DNA of 64,000 nt from Bacteroides sp. Marseille-P3684 (GTDB lineage Bacteria > Bacteroidota > Bacteroidia > Bacteroidales > Bacteroidaceae): assembly GCF_900291465.1 (NCBI RefSeq), contig NZ_LT985808.1, positions 1,481,912 through 1,545,911 on the forward strand, in the 5' to 3' direction. A program made the position numbers and the translations under genes. Each line of letters opens with the position of its first letter. Position 1 is the first letter of the stretch. This document shows positions 8,288 through 16,410 of the stretch, piece after piece. Under the pieces are notes generated by a model. It was given only the letters and a program-made list of their open reading frames with translations, had not been told where the DNA came from and made no database searches.

Positions 8288-9130
8288 ATGAAGAACAATC
8301 GTCTACAAGGAATCATAGGTACGGTGGTGGTCCACCTCATCATCCTGCTCATCCTGTTTGTCGTGACCTTGCATGCTGCGACACCGGACGAGGAGAGCGG
8401 TGTGCCCGTGATGCTGGGGAGTGCCGAGCTTTCGCAAGGAGATGCCGACCCTTACACCCTGACCGAAGTGGATGTGCTCGACGAGCTGCAACCGGAGACG
8501 GCACCGGCAGACCCTTCCGTGGAAACGCCTTCCGAACAGGAGATGCTGACCCAGGACCTGGAAGAAACGGTAGCCATGAAACCGCAGAAAAAGCCCGTCA
8601 AACCCAAGACCGAGGTGAAGACTCCGCCCAAGAAGCAACCGGAGCAACCCAAACAACCCACGAAGACACCTGAACAGATTGCTGCCGAGAAACGTGCTGC
8701 CGCTGAAAAGGCTGCAGCCGAAGAAGCTGCCAAGAAGATTGCCGGAGCTTTCGGCAAAGGTTCCAGCATGGGCAACCGTGGTACGGGTACGACAGGAAGT
8801 GGTGTCCAGGGAAGTCCGACGGGGAACAGCAATACCGGCAAGTCGACCGGTGTAGGCGGTGTGGGCAGCTGGGACCTGAACGGACGTTCGCTGACCGGTT
8901 CACTTCCCATCCCCGTGTACAACGTGCAGGATGAGGGACGTGTCGTGGTGACCATCGTGGTCAATCCCTCCGGAAGAGTCATCAGCACCAGCATCAACAA
9001 ACGCACCAATACGGTGAGCACCGCTTTGCGGCGTGCAGCTGAAGAGGCGGCACGCAAAGCCCGCTTCAATGTCACCGATGGTGTGAACAACCAGACCGGT
9101 ACAATCACTTACTATTTTAAATTGAGATAG
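8288..9130 (+). CDS. tonB: TonB-family energy transducer
   Basis: 280 residues with the classical TonB layout: an N-terminal inner-membrane helix (GIIGTVVVHLIILLILFVVTL, 9-29), a long Pro/Glu/Lys-rich periplasmic spacer (about 65-130) with a Lys-Ala-Glu helix, a Gly/Ser/Thr-rich segment, and a C-terminal domain (about 195-280; GRVVVTIVVNPSGRVISTSI, ITYYFKLR). It passes ExbBD energy to outer-membrane receptors, of which Bacteroidales have many (SusC-type). The C-terminal domain is of the TonB_C kind but compact. It lies between exbD and the DJ-1 gene with 2-3 bp spacing. Confidence 0.9.
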   Translation: MKNNRLQGIIGTVVVHLIILLILFVVTLHAATPDEESGVPVMLGSAELSQGDADPYTLTEVDVLDELQPETAPADPSVETPSEQEMLTQDLEETVAMKPQKKPVKPKTEVKTPPKKQPEQPKQPTKTPEQIAAEKRAAAEKAAAEEAAKKIAGAFGKGSSMGNRGTGTTGSGVQGSPTGNSNTGKSTGVGGVGSWDLNGRSLTGSLPIPVYNVQDEGRVVVTIVVNPSGRVISTSINKRTNTVSTALRRAAEEAARKARFNVTDGVNNQTGTITYYFKLR

Positions 9131-9132
9131 CT

Positions 9133-9684
9133 ATGGGAACTATTTATTTGTTTTTGGCTGAAGGCTTCGAAGAAGTGGAAGCCTTGTCAGTGGTCGACAT
9201 CGTTCGCCGCGCCGGACTGTCCATCAAGACTGTTTCGGTGACGGGACAAGAAACCGTGACCAGTTCGCACGGAGTGAATATCAAGGCCGACATGCTGTTT
9301 GATGCGGAGGCCATCTGCCAGGATGCCGAAATGCTGGTACTTCCCGGTGGGCTGCCCGGTGCAACCAATCTGGCTGCCCATGAGGGACTGCGCAAGGTCC
9401 TCCTCGGATTCTGTGCGGCTGGACGTCCGCTGGCTGCCATCTGTGCCGCTCCGATGGTCTACGGACAGTTGGGCTTGCTGAAAGGCAAGAACGCCACGTG
9501 CTATCCCGGCTTCGAGAAATACATGGAAGGGGCACATGCCACCGGTGCCATGGTCGAGCAGGACGGCAACTTCATTACCGGTAAAGGACCGGGAGCTGCC
9601 TTCGACTTCGGCTTTGCCATCGTGACCAAGCTCGCAGGCAAGGCTAAAGCGGACGAAGTAAAAGCCGGAATGTTGCTCGCATGA
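9133..9684 (+). CDS. DJ-1/PfpI family protein (YajL/ThiJ-like)
   Basis: 183 residues, the DJ-1 length. The [12 protein letters not shown] segment gives the conserved acidic residue and [17 protein letters not shown] the oxyanion region; Cys104 in [12 protein letters not shown] is the redox-active nucleophile on the elbow. DJ-1/YajL proteins act in oxidative-stress protection and are reported as deglycases or chaperones; the true substrate is unsettled. The gene sits in a run of housekeeping genes (tonB before it, ispD after it with a 4-bp ATGA overlap), which speaks for constitutive expression. Confidence 0.9.
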   Translation: MGTIYLFLAEGFEEVEALSVVDIVRRAGLSIKTVSVTGQETVTSSHGVNIKADMLFDAEAICQDAEMLVLPGGLPGATNLAAHEGLRKVLLGFCAAGRPLAAICAAPMVYGQLGLLKGKNATCYPGFEKYMEGAHATGAMVEQDGNFITGKGPGAAFDFGFAIVTKLAGKAKADEVKAGMLLA

Positions 9685-10352
9685 AGAAGTATGCAATCAT
9701 AGTGGCTGGAGGCAAGGGGCTGCGCATGGGGACCGAGGTCCCCAAACAGTTTCTCCCCATCGGGGGGAAGCCTGTGCTGATGCGTACCCTGGAGGCTTTT
9801 CATGCCTATGATGCTGCAATGGACCTGATTGTGGTACTGCCCGTCGACCAGCAGGCATACTGGGACGGGCTGTGCCACGACCAGGGCTTTGCTGTGCCTC
9901 ATCGGGTAGCAGATGGCGGAGCGACCCGCTTTCATTCGGTACGGAACGGACTGGCGTTGGTCGGTGATGACGGACTGGTTGCTGTGCACGACGGGGTACG
10001 TCCCTTTGTGGCACGTGAAGTCATTGAGGCTTGTTTCCGTGAGGCGGACTTGCGTGGTGCCGTTGTCCCCGTGACCGATGTCGTGGAGACGGTGCGTCGG
10101 GTGACACCCGAAGGCAGCGTGACGGTCAACCGTGCCGACTACAAGCTGGTGCAGACTCCCCAGGTGTTCCGCACCGCACTGTTGAAGCGTGCCTACCGCC
10201 AACCTTACTCCGAGAGATTTACAGACGATGCTTCCGTCGTGGAAGCAATGGGTGTGTCCGTCGCATTGGTGCCGGGCAACCGTGAGAATATTAAGATAAC
10301 CACTCCATTTGACATTCGAGTAGCAGAAGCCTTGACGGGATGTTCGATTTAA
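9681..10352 (+). CDS. ispD: 2-C-methyl-D-erythritol 4-phosphate cytidylyltransferase
   Basis: 223 residues. The nucleotide-binding start [28 protein letters not shown], the segment VHDGVRPFV, and [11 protein letters not shown] are diagnostic of IspD. It transfers CMP from CTP to MEP, the third step of the MEP isoprenoid route. It overlaps the DJ-1 gene by 4 bp and recG by 13 bp. dxs and ispF are elsewhere in the window. Confidence 0.95.
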   Translation: MKKYAIIVAGGKGLRMGTEVPKQFLPIGGKPVLMRTLEAFHAYDAAMDLIVVLPVDQQAYWDGLCHDQGFAVPHRVADGGATRFHSVRNGLALVGDDGLVAVHDGVRPFVAREVIEACFREADLRGAVVPVTDVVETVRRVTPEGSVTVNRADYKLVQTPQVFRTALLKRAYRQPYSERFTDDASVVEAMGVSVALVPGNRENIKITTPFDIRVAEALTGCSI

Positions 10353-12436
10353 CTTCGCGTGATATCATGTATTTGCCGGGCGTAGGCCCTCAGCGGGCAG
10401 CTGTCCTCAACAAGGAGCTGTCCCTCCATTCCCTGCACGACCTGCTCTACTATTTCCCTTATAAATACGTCGACCGCAGCCGTCTCTATTACATCCATGA
10501 GATTGACGGCAACATGCCTTATATCCAGTTGAAAGGAGAAATCCTCAGCTTCGAGACCTTCGGCGAAGGGCGCCAGCGCCGGTTGGTGGCTCACTTCTCC
10601 GACGGGACAGGTGTGGTGGACCTCGTGTGGTTCCAGGGCATCAAGTACCTCCTGGGGCGTTACAAGGTACACACGGAATACATCGTCTTCGGGAAGCCGA
10701 CCGTCTTCAACGGGCGCATCAATGTGGCCCATCCCGACATCGACCCTGCCGAGGGACTGGTGTTGTCGAACATGGGGATGCAGCCCTACTACAACACCAC
10801 GGAACGCATGAAGCGGGGCGGACTGAACTCCCACGCTCTCGAAAAGCTCACCACCAATCTCTTTGCCCTCCTGAAGGAACCTCTGCCCGAGACGTTGCCT
10901 GCCTGGATGGTGGAGAAGCATCACCTCATGTCACTCGACGAGTCTCTCCGCAACATCCATTTCCCTCGTACTCCCGAGTTGCTCCGGCGTGCCCAATACC
11001 GCCTGAAGTTTGAAGAGCTGTTCTACGTGCAGCTGGGCATCCTGCGTTACGCGAAGGACCGGATACAGAAGTACCACGGCTTTGTCTTCAGTCGGGTAGG
11101 AGAGGCATTCAACACCTTCTACAGCCGGCACCTGCCTTTCGAACTGACCGGAGCACAGAAGCGCGTCATCAAGGAGATACGCCGCGACATGGGCAGCGGA
11201 CGTCAGATGAACCGCCTCCTGCAAGGTGATGTCGGCAGTGGAAAGACCCTTGTGGCACTGATGAGCATGCTCATTGCCCTGGACAATGGTTACCAGACCT
11301 GCCTGATGGCACCTACGGAAATCCTGGCTTCGCAGCACTGCGAGACCATCCGTCAGTTTTTGGGAGACATGCCCATCCGTGTAGAGCTGCTGACGGGCTC
11401 GGTGAAGGGAAAGAAACGTGAAGCCATCCTGAAAGGGGTGACGCTGGGCGAGGTACATATATTAATAGGTACGCATGCCGTGCTGGAGGACACGGTCAAC
11501 TTCGCCTCGCTGGGGATGGTGGTCATCGACGAACAGCATCGCTTCGGCGTGGCGCAACGTGCCAAGCTATGGGGGAAGAACACCCGTCCGCCTCACGTGC
11601 TCGTGATGACGGCGACCCCCATTCCGCGTACGCTTGCCATGACGCTCTATGGTGACCTGGATGTGTCCGTCATCGACGAACTGCCTCCCGGACGCAAACC
11701 TATCCGCACCATCCATCAGTTTGACAACCGACGGGCAAGCCTCTATGCCTCCATCCGCAGTCAGATAGAAGAGGGACGTCAGGTGTACATCGTCTATCCG
11801 CTCATACAGGAAAGCGAGAAGATGGACATCAAGAACCTCGAAGAGGGCTATGAACACATCTGCGCCGAGTTCCCGGAATACAAGGTCAGCAAGGTGCACG
11901 GCAAGATGAAACCCGCCGACAAGGATGCCGAGATGCAACGCTTCGTCACCGGTGAGACGCAAATCATGGTGGCTACAACGGTCATCGAGGTCGGTGTGAA
12001 TGTGCCCAATGCCTCGGTGATGGTCATCGAGAATGCCGAACGCTTCGGACTCTCGCAGTTGCATCAGTTGCGCGGACGTGTCGGTCGGGGAGCCGACCAG
12101 TCCTATTGCATCCTCGTGACGGGTTACAAGCTGACGGAGGAGACGCGCAAACGCATTGAAATCATGGTCAACTCCAACGACGGCTTCGAGATAGCCGAAG
12201 CAGACCTGAAGCTTCGTGGTCCCGGTGACCTGGAGGGGACGCAGCAGAGCGGTATCACCTTCGACCTGAAGATTGCCGACATTGCCCGCGACGGCCAGCT
12301 GTTGCAGTTCGTCCGTGAAATCGCACAGGGAGTGATTGACGCTGACCCTGCCGAGAACCGCCCCGAGAATGCCGTGCTGTGGTCCCAACTCCGTGCCCTC
12401 CGCAAGACCAATGTCAACTGGGCAGCCATCTCTTGA
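10340..12436 (+). CDS. recG: ATP-dependent DNA helicase RecG
   Basis: 698 residues, full length. The N-terminal wedge/OB domain (about 1-240) starts [16 protein letters not shown]; helicase motifs follow: Walker A GDVGSGKT near 295-302, [15 protein letters not shown] near 395, [16 protein letters not shown], and the C-terminal motifs [13 protein letters not shown] and [10 protein letters not shown], then the RecG-specific TRQ-type region with [27 protein letters not shown]. RecG reverses stalled replication forks and branch-migrates Holliday junctions. It closes the pdxJ-recG gene run. Its last 23 bp overlap, tail to tail, the end of the hydrolase gene on the other strand. Confidence 0.96.
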   Translation: MFDLTSRDIMYLPGVGPQRAAVLNKELSLHSLHDLLYYFPYKYVDRSRLYYIHEIDGNMPYIQLKGEILSFETFGEGRQRRLVAHFSDGTGVVDLVWFQGIKYLLGRYKVHTEYIVFGKPTVFNGRINVAHPDIDPAEGLVLSNMGMQPYYNTTERMKRGGLNSHALEKLTTNLFALLKEPLPETLPAWMVEKHHLMSLDESLRNIHFPRTPELLRRAQYRLKFEELFYVQLGILRYAKDRIQKYHGFVFSRVGEAFNTFYSRHLPFELTGAQKRVIKEIRRDMGSGRQMNRLLQGDVGSGKTLVALMSMLIALDNGYQTCLMAPTEILASQHCETIRQFLGDMPIRVELLTGSVKGKKREAILKGVTLGEVHILIGTHAVLEDTVNFASLGMVVIDEQHRFGVAQRAKLWGKNTRPPHVLVMTATPIPRTLAMTLYGDLDVSVIDELPPGRKPIRTIHQFDNRRASLYASIRSQIEEGRQVYIVYPLIQESEKMDIKNLEEGYEHICAEFPEYKVSKVHGKMKPADKDAEMQRFVTGETQIMVATTVIEVGVNVPNASVMVIENAERFGLSQLHQLRGRVGRGADQSYCILVTGYKLTEETRKRIEIMVNSNDGFEIAEADLKLRGPGDLEGTQQSGITFDLKIADIARDGQLLQFVREIAQGVIDADPAENRPENAVLWSQLRALRKTNVNWAAIS

Positions 12437-13445
12437 AGAACGCTTCAATCCGGTCGAACGGAATGATGTCCATCCGGTCGTACAAGTCGGTATGACTCGC
12501 ACCGGGAATAATCAGCAGTTCCTTGTTCTCTCCTTTCAATTTGCCGAAAGCCTCCTGTGAGGCCGGAAGCGAATAGGCCTTTTCCCCATGCACGATAAGT
12601 ACGGCGGAACGGATTTCGTCAGCATGGTCAAGCAGGGAGAACGTGAGGAAAGGCAGATCGGCTATCTTCTCCCAACCTCCGTTGGAGTTCACCGAACGGG
12701 GGTGGAAGCCGCGCGAAGTCTTGTAGTAATCCCGGTAATCTTTCATGAAGTCGGGCGCATCATCAGGCAGGCTGGCAGGTACGCCGCCGCTGCGTTCGTT
12801 GGTTCGTCCGGCAAGGAGGTCGGCAGTACGCTGTTCGTTGAGTTGCCGGCGCATTTCATACCTCTGCTCTTTGTCGTACGGGTCGAATGCTCCCATTGTG
12901 GATGAAACGGTGGCTTTGATGCGGGTATCCTGTACGGCTGCATTGATGCTGATGCCTCCGAAGCCACAGATTCCCAGAATACCTATACGCGCTCTGTCTA
13001 CTTCCGGCTGGAGCAGGAAGAAATCCACTGCTGCACTGTAATCCTCGGTGTAGATTTCACCCGATGAGATGTAACGGGGTTGTCCGCCGCTTTCCCCGCT
13101 GAACGACGGGTCGAAGGCTAGTGTGATGAAACCCCGTTCGGCAAGGGTCTGCGCATACAGCCCCGACGCCTGTTCCTTGACTGCTCCGTAAGGGCCGCAG
13201 ACAGCAATTGCCGGTAATTGCCCTATATGGTTCCTGGGGATATACAAGTCACCGACCAGGCGGATGCCGTAACGGTTGGTGAAGCTGACTTTCTTGTGGT
13301 TCACTTTGTCACTGAGGGCAAAGGTCTTGTCCCATTCGGGAGTGTCGATGTATTTCGTTTCCATGTTGCTTGCAATGTTTTGTCCTGCGCCTGCCAGCGA
13401 TACCAGCGACAGGCAGCAGGAGATGAAAATAGAAAAATAGTTCAT
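12414..13445 (-). CDS. secreted alpha/beta hydrolase (dienelactone hydrolase/YcjY type)
   Basis: 343 residues with an N-terminal signal peptide (YFSIFISCCLSLVSLAGA). The alpha/beta-hydrolase fold shows in PAIAVCGPYGAVKEQ, FDPSFSGESGG and the nucleophile elbow GILGICGFGGIS, where the nucleophile position is Cys rather than Ser, as in dienelactone hydrolase-like proteins. The Asp/His partners are probably in AVLIVHGEKAYS and PGASHTDLYD. The substrate is unknown; related proteins are annotated as esterases. The Cys next to the cleavage region is not a convincing lipobox, so periplasmic is more likely. It is directly followed by no gene on its strand (its end overlaps recG) and preceded, 6 bp away, by the aldo-keto reductase, so the two are probably one operon. 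Confidence 0.8.
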   Translation of the reverse strand: MNYFSIFISCCLSLVSLAGAGQNIASNMETKYIDTPEWDKTFALSDKVNHKKVSFTNRYGIRLVGDLYIPRNHIGQLPAIAVCGPYGAVKEQASGLYAQTLAERGFITLAFDPSFSGESGGQPRYISSGEIYTEDYSAAVDFFLLQPEVDRARIGILGICGFGGISINAAVQDTRIKATVSSTMGAFDPYDKEQRYEMRRQLNEQRTADLLAGRTNERSGGVPASLPDDAPDFMKDYRDYYKTSRGFHPRSVNSNGGWEKIADLPFLTFSLLDHADEIRSAVLIVHGEKAYSLPASQEAFGKLKGENKELLIIPGASHTDLYDRMDIIPFDRIEAFFKRWLPS

Positions 13446-13451
13446 TTGCTG

Positions 13452-14300
13452 TCAATCGTGAATTTTATGTAGCCCGATGCCCTTTACTGTTGCCAGGTCC
13501 ATGTCGTCATAAATCGGGCTTTTCCCCGTGTCAAGCCCTGCGATGGCATCCATCTCTTGTTTCGTAAGCGTAAAATCCAGGATGTTGAAGTTCTCGCTCA
13601 TTCGTTCCTTGCGTACCGTCTTGGGGATGACCACCACATTGCGCTGGTTCAACCAGCGGAGAACGACTTGTCCTACTGTTCGCCCGTGTTTCTCTGCGAT
13701 GGCTTTCAGCACGGGATTGTTCCAGATGTCATTTTGTCCTTCTGCAAAGGGTGCCCATGCCTCATGCTGGATGGCCTCTTTCTGCAAGAATGCGTTGGCG
13801 GCCTGCTGCTGGAAGAACGGGTTCGTCTCAATCTGGTTCACGGCTGGCTTCACCTCATTGTGCAGGAAGAGGTCTTGCAGACGTTCGTTGGAGAAGCTCG
13901 TCACGCCGATGGCGCGGATCAGTCCTTCCTTGTAAAGCCGTTCGCAGGCTCTCCATGCCGCATAATAATTGCCGTAAGGCTTGTGCAGCAGGTACAGGTC
14001 GATGTAATCAAGCCCGAGCAACCGCAATGACTTGTCAAAGGCACGGAGTGCATCCTCGTATTCATAGTCTTGCACCCACAATTTGGTGGTGATGAATAAA
14101 TCCTCGCGCTTGATGCCGCTCTGCCGGATGGCATTACCCACTTGTGCCTCGTTGAAATAAGAAGCAGCCGTGTCGAACATCCGATAACCCACCTCGATGG
14201 CATCGCTCACGGCACGTTCTGTTTCCCGTTCAGGAATCTGGTAAACGCCGAACCCGATGGCAGGCATCATCACGCCATTGTTCAATCTTACATCTTTCAT
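13452..14300 (-). CDS. aldo/keto reductase
   Basis: 282 residues, typical of the AKR5-like 2,5-diketo-gluconate reductase group. The start MKDVRLNNGVMMPAIGFGVYQI is standard; catalytic residues are visible as Asp and Tyr in FDTAASYFNEAQVGNAI, Lys in ITTKLW and His in LYLLHKPYG; the cofactor region VVIPKTVRKERMSEN lies near the C-terminus. It reduces carbonyls with NADPH. It is expressed with the downstream hydrolase and is divergent from an AraC regulator, which is therefore the likely controller. Confidence 0.92.
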   Translation of the reverse strand: MKDVRLNNGVMMPAIGFGVYQIPERETERAVSDAIEVGYRMFDTAASYFNEAQVGNAIRQSGIKREDLFITTKLWVQDYEYEDALRAFDKSLRLLGLDYIDLYLLHKPYGNYYAAWRACERLYKEGLIRAIGVTSFSNERLQDLFLHNEVKPAVNQIETNPFFQQQAANAFLQKEAIQHEAWAPFAEGQNDIWNNPVLKAIAEKHGRTVGQVVLRWLNQRNVVVIPKTVRKERMSENFNILDFTLTKQEMDAIAGLDTGKSPIYDDMDLATVKGIGLHKIHD

Positions 14301-14400
14301 AGACTTGGAGTTTTAAGTTCTGATGCAAAATTACGGAGTCCTGAGGGTTCCAGGCTTACATAAATTGGGGCAACATTTTCACTATTCGTGGTCTTTTGCC

Positions 14401-14408
14401 TATTTTTG
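14401..14408 (+). promoter_or_regulatory. -7 element TATTTTTG for the AraC gene
   Basis: TATTTTTG fits TANNTTTG, 28 bp before the ATG at 14436. A TTTC at 14377-14380 stands 20 bp upstream as an imperfect -33. Confidence 0.5.
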
Positions 14409-14435
14409 CGGATAAACGGACAGGGAGGTTCAGTG

Positions 14436-15254
14436 ATGGACAATACGAAATTTGACGGAATCATTTTTGCCGATACGTGGCAGGAACTTAACACCTTGCA
14501 GTATGCGGGAAGGGTTATTCACATCCTTTGCCGGAAAGGCAATATGGGGCTGACCTTCCAGGATACCCATTATAACATTTCTTCCGGCGATTACGTCATC
14601 CTGCCCAATGCGGCACTGGCATCCGGCTTCTCTGCGTCCGATGATTTTCAAGGCATCCTGATGAGCCTCTCGGAAGCCTTCGTTACCTCCATTGCCATTC
14701 GCAGTAACTATGGCATCATCGGGCATCTGTCACTCCTGCGGAATCCGGTCATGAAACTTTCCGAACGGGACTTCCGGACCTGTGAGACTGCCTTGCAATA
14801 TCTCCGTGTACGCATGGAAGATGAACAGCATTTTTTCCGTGAAGAACTGTTGGGCAGTCTGCTGACCGCACATATCCTCGACCTTTATGACATTCATGCA
14901 CGCAGCCACAAGGAGCTGCAGGTGTCGGAGCGCATTTCCTCTCTGTTGCGGAAGTTCATCGAGCTGCTGTATAACGGTGCGTATATCCGGAACAGAGACC
15001 TCGAATATTACGCGTCACGCCTCTGCGTCACGCCACACTATCTGTCGGAACTCTGCAAAAAGGTAAGTGGTGAGCCGGCATCTTACTGGATTGACCGTTT
15101 CACGATGCAGGAAATCACCCGTCTGCTTCGGCAGAAAGAGCTTCCGCTGACGGAGATTGCAGAGCGGATGAACTTCTCTTCCGTGTCTTATTTCAGTCGG
15201 TATGTGCAGAAGCGGCTCAGTCTGCCGCCATCGGAATACAGGAAGAACTGCTGA
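14436..15254 (+). CDS. AraC-family transcriptional regulator
   Basis: 272 residues: an N-terminal cupin-like sensor (about 1-165) and a C-terminal double helix-turn-helix (about 175-272) with LEYYASRLCVTPHYLSELCKKVSGEPASYW, a segment I mark only by its position, and the second HTH with LTEIAERMNFSSVSYFSRYVQKRLSLPPSEYR. The start at 14436 has a purine-rich GGGAGG 6-14 bp upstream; an ATG at 14388 would make the N-terminus overlap the promoter. It is divergent from the aldo-keto reductase-hydrolase pair, so it probably controls that pair in response to a small molecule. Confidence 0.9.
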   Translation: MDNTKFDGIIFADTWQELNTLQYAGRVIHILCRKGNMGLTFQDTHYNISSGDYVILPNAALASGFSASDDFQGILMSLSEAFVTSIAIRSNYGIIGHLSLLRNPVMKLSERDFRTCETALQYLRVRMEDEQHFFREELLGSLLTAHILDLYDIHARSHKELQVSERISSLLRKFIELLYNGAYIRNRDLEYYASRLCVTPHYLSELCKKVSGEPASYWIDRFTMQEITRLLRQKELPLTEIAERMNFSSVSYFSRYVQKRLSLPPSEYRKNC

Positions 15255-15295
15255 CGGTATGTCCGGACTTCCATGAAAAAAAAGATGGATGATTG

Positions 15296-15327
15296 TTTGG
15301 TTTATATTATAAACTAGTCTATATTTG
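15296..15327 (+). promoter_or_regulatory. promoter with a palindromic operator in its spacer
   Basis: TTTG (15296-15299), a 20-bp spacer, and TATATTTG (15320-15327) match the Bacteroidetes consensus. The spacer starts with GTTTATATTATAAAC (15300-15314), a perfect 7+1+7 palindrome, exactly where a repressor would block polymerase. The word TTTGGTTTATA recurs at 15377-15387, after the leader terminator. The nearest candidate regulator is the winged-helix protein at 16012. Confidence 0.65.
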
Positions 15328-15337
15328 TCTCCAAAAG

Positions 15338-15368
15338 AAGCAAGCAAAGGCGCCGGCTTGCTTTTTTT
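15338..15368 (+). terminator. intrinsic terminator-like hairpin in the leader
   Basis: Arms AAGCAAGC (15338-15345) and GCTTGCTT (15356-15363), loop with the inner GGCGCC, then a run of seven T (15362-15368). It is only about 10 bp downstream of the expected start site of the promoter at 15296-15327 and 50 bp before the gene at 15419. It may end the AraC transcript or act as an attenuator. Confidence 0.7.
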
Positions 15369-15418
15369 AAGGAGAATTTGGTTTATAAAATAAAGTAATT
15401 TAAAAATGAAGAAGACGT

Positions 15419-16015
15419 ATGAAAGACAAGAAAATCAATGAGCGCGAAAGTCTGGAACTCATCTCTGAAATGATAAGTCGGACGAAGCAGGGAATTGCCA
15501 TGAAACAGGATTACAATCGGTTTCTGCTTTATGGTTATGCCGTGGTAATAGTGGCGTTGGTCCTTTGGTTACTGATCCGTGTGACGGGAGACGGGCGGTT
15601 TATGTTCGGATGGTTTGCTCTGTTTTTGCCTTATCTGTGGCACATGGTGGCTGATAGTCGGAAGGAGAAACACGTGGTTACTTATGTGCAGAGTATGGTT
15701 GAAAATGTATGGAAGGTTATCGGCAGTTTGTTTGGATTGACCATATTGGCTTTGCTCTGCGTTGGTTGGGGAATGGGACGGATTGACTTTGCACTCATGA
15801 TGCCTCTTTCGCTCATTTACGCAGGCATTGGTATGGCAATGACCGGATTGGTCATCCGAGAGTCCGGATTTGTATGGACGCCCCTGGTAGGATTGGGGGT
15901 AGCTGCCTATATGCTGGTAGCATCTCCTGTCAATGACTGGAATTTGTTGTTCGGAGCTTCATTCCTGGTATTCATGGTGATACCGGTGCATGTAGCCAGA
16001 AATAAAGTGAAGTGA
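15419..16015 (+). CDS. predicted membrane protein paired with a winged-helix regulator
   Basis: 198 residues. A charged cytosolic N-terminus (KDKKINERESLELISEMISRTKQGI) is followed by six hydrophobic segments in three pairs (about 38-55, 63-77, 98-117, 122-145, 153-167, 174-190). I do not recognise a catalytic motif. Similar membrane proteins in Bacteroidales are encoded directly ahead of a one-domain winged-helix regulator, as here (overlap GTGA at 16012-16015), and are annotated as hypothetical. Translational coupling suggests the regulator and the membrane protein act in one response, perhaps to membrane or peptide stress; this is inference only. Confidence 0.7.
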   Translation: MKDKKINERESLELISEMISRTKQGIAMKQDYNRFLLYGYAVVIVALVLWLLIRVTGDGRFMFGWFALFLPYLWHMVADSRKEKHVVTYVQSMVENVWKVIGSLFGLTILALLCVGWGMGRIDFALMMPLSLIYAGIGMAMTGLVIRESGFVWTPLVGLGVAAYMLVASPVNDWNLLFGASFLVFMVIPVHVARNKVK

Positions 16016-16305
16016 TTATAAAAGAGCTGGACCCTTTGTTGCACTCCCAACTCCGTCTTGCCATTGTTTCGTTGCTGCTGTCGGTGGAAGAAGCCGATTT
16101 CAGTTATCTGAAGGAGCATACGGAGGCCACGTCGGGCAATCTCAGCATTCAGATAGACAAGCTTTCCGCGGCGGGTTATATCGAGGTGCGTAAGGAGATT
16201 GTGGGCAAGAAGCCTCGCACGTCTTGTAGGCTGACCGAGCGAGGGAGGGAGGCATTGGCGGAATACGTTGCTGCCTTGAAGGAATATCTTGGCGGAGTGT
16301 TGTAG
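16012..16305 (+). CDS. winged-helix DNA-binding transcriptional regulator
   Basis: 97 residues, one domain. LDPLLHSQLRLAIVSLLLSVEEADFSYLKE, then TSGNLSIQIDKLSAAGYIEVRKEIVGKKPRTSCRLTERG contains the recognition helix and the wing; it resembles the HTH_34/ArsR-MarR-like winged-helix proteins. The start is GTG overlapping the stop of the preceding gene. The GTTTATATTATAAAC palindrome in the shared promoter is a candidate binding site for it, giving autoregulation. A dimer with 7-bp half-sites would fit. Confidence 0.85.
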   Translation: MIIKELDPLLHSQLRLAIVSLLLSVEEADFSYLKEHTEATSGNLSIQIDKLSAAGYIEVRKEIVGKKPRTSCRLTERGREALAEYVAALKEYLGGVL

Positions 16306-16321
16306 CTCCACCAAGCGTAGT

Positions 16322-16374
16322 AGAGATGTGCCGGACTGCATAAAGAGGAGTGTACGGCACATCTCTGTGTTTTT
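16322..16374 (+). terminator. terminator after the winged-helix regulator
   Basis: Arms AGAGATGTGCCG (16322-16333) and CGGCACATCTCT (16355-16366) pair perfectly over 12 bp, followed by GTG and a T run at about 16370-16374. Confidence 0.85.
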
Positions 16375-16410
16375 GTCTGTTTGCATACTGAAAGCAATTC
16401 CTCCTTTTTC

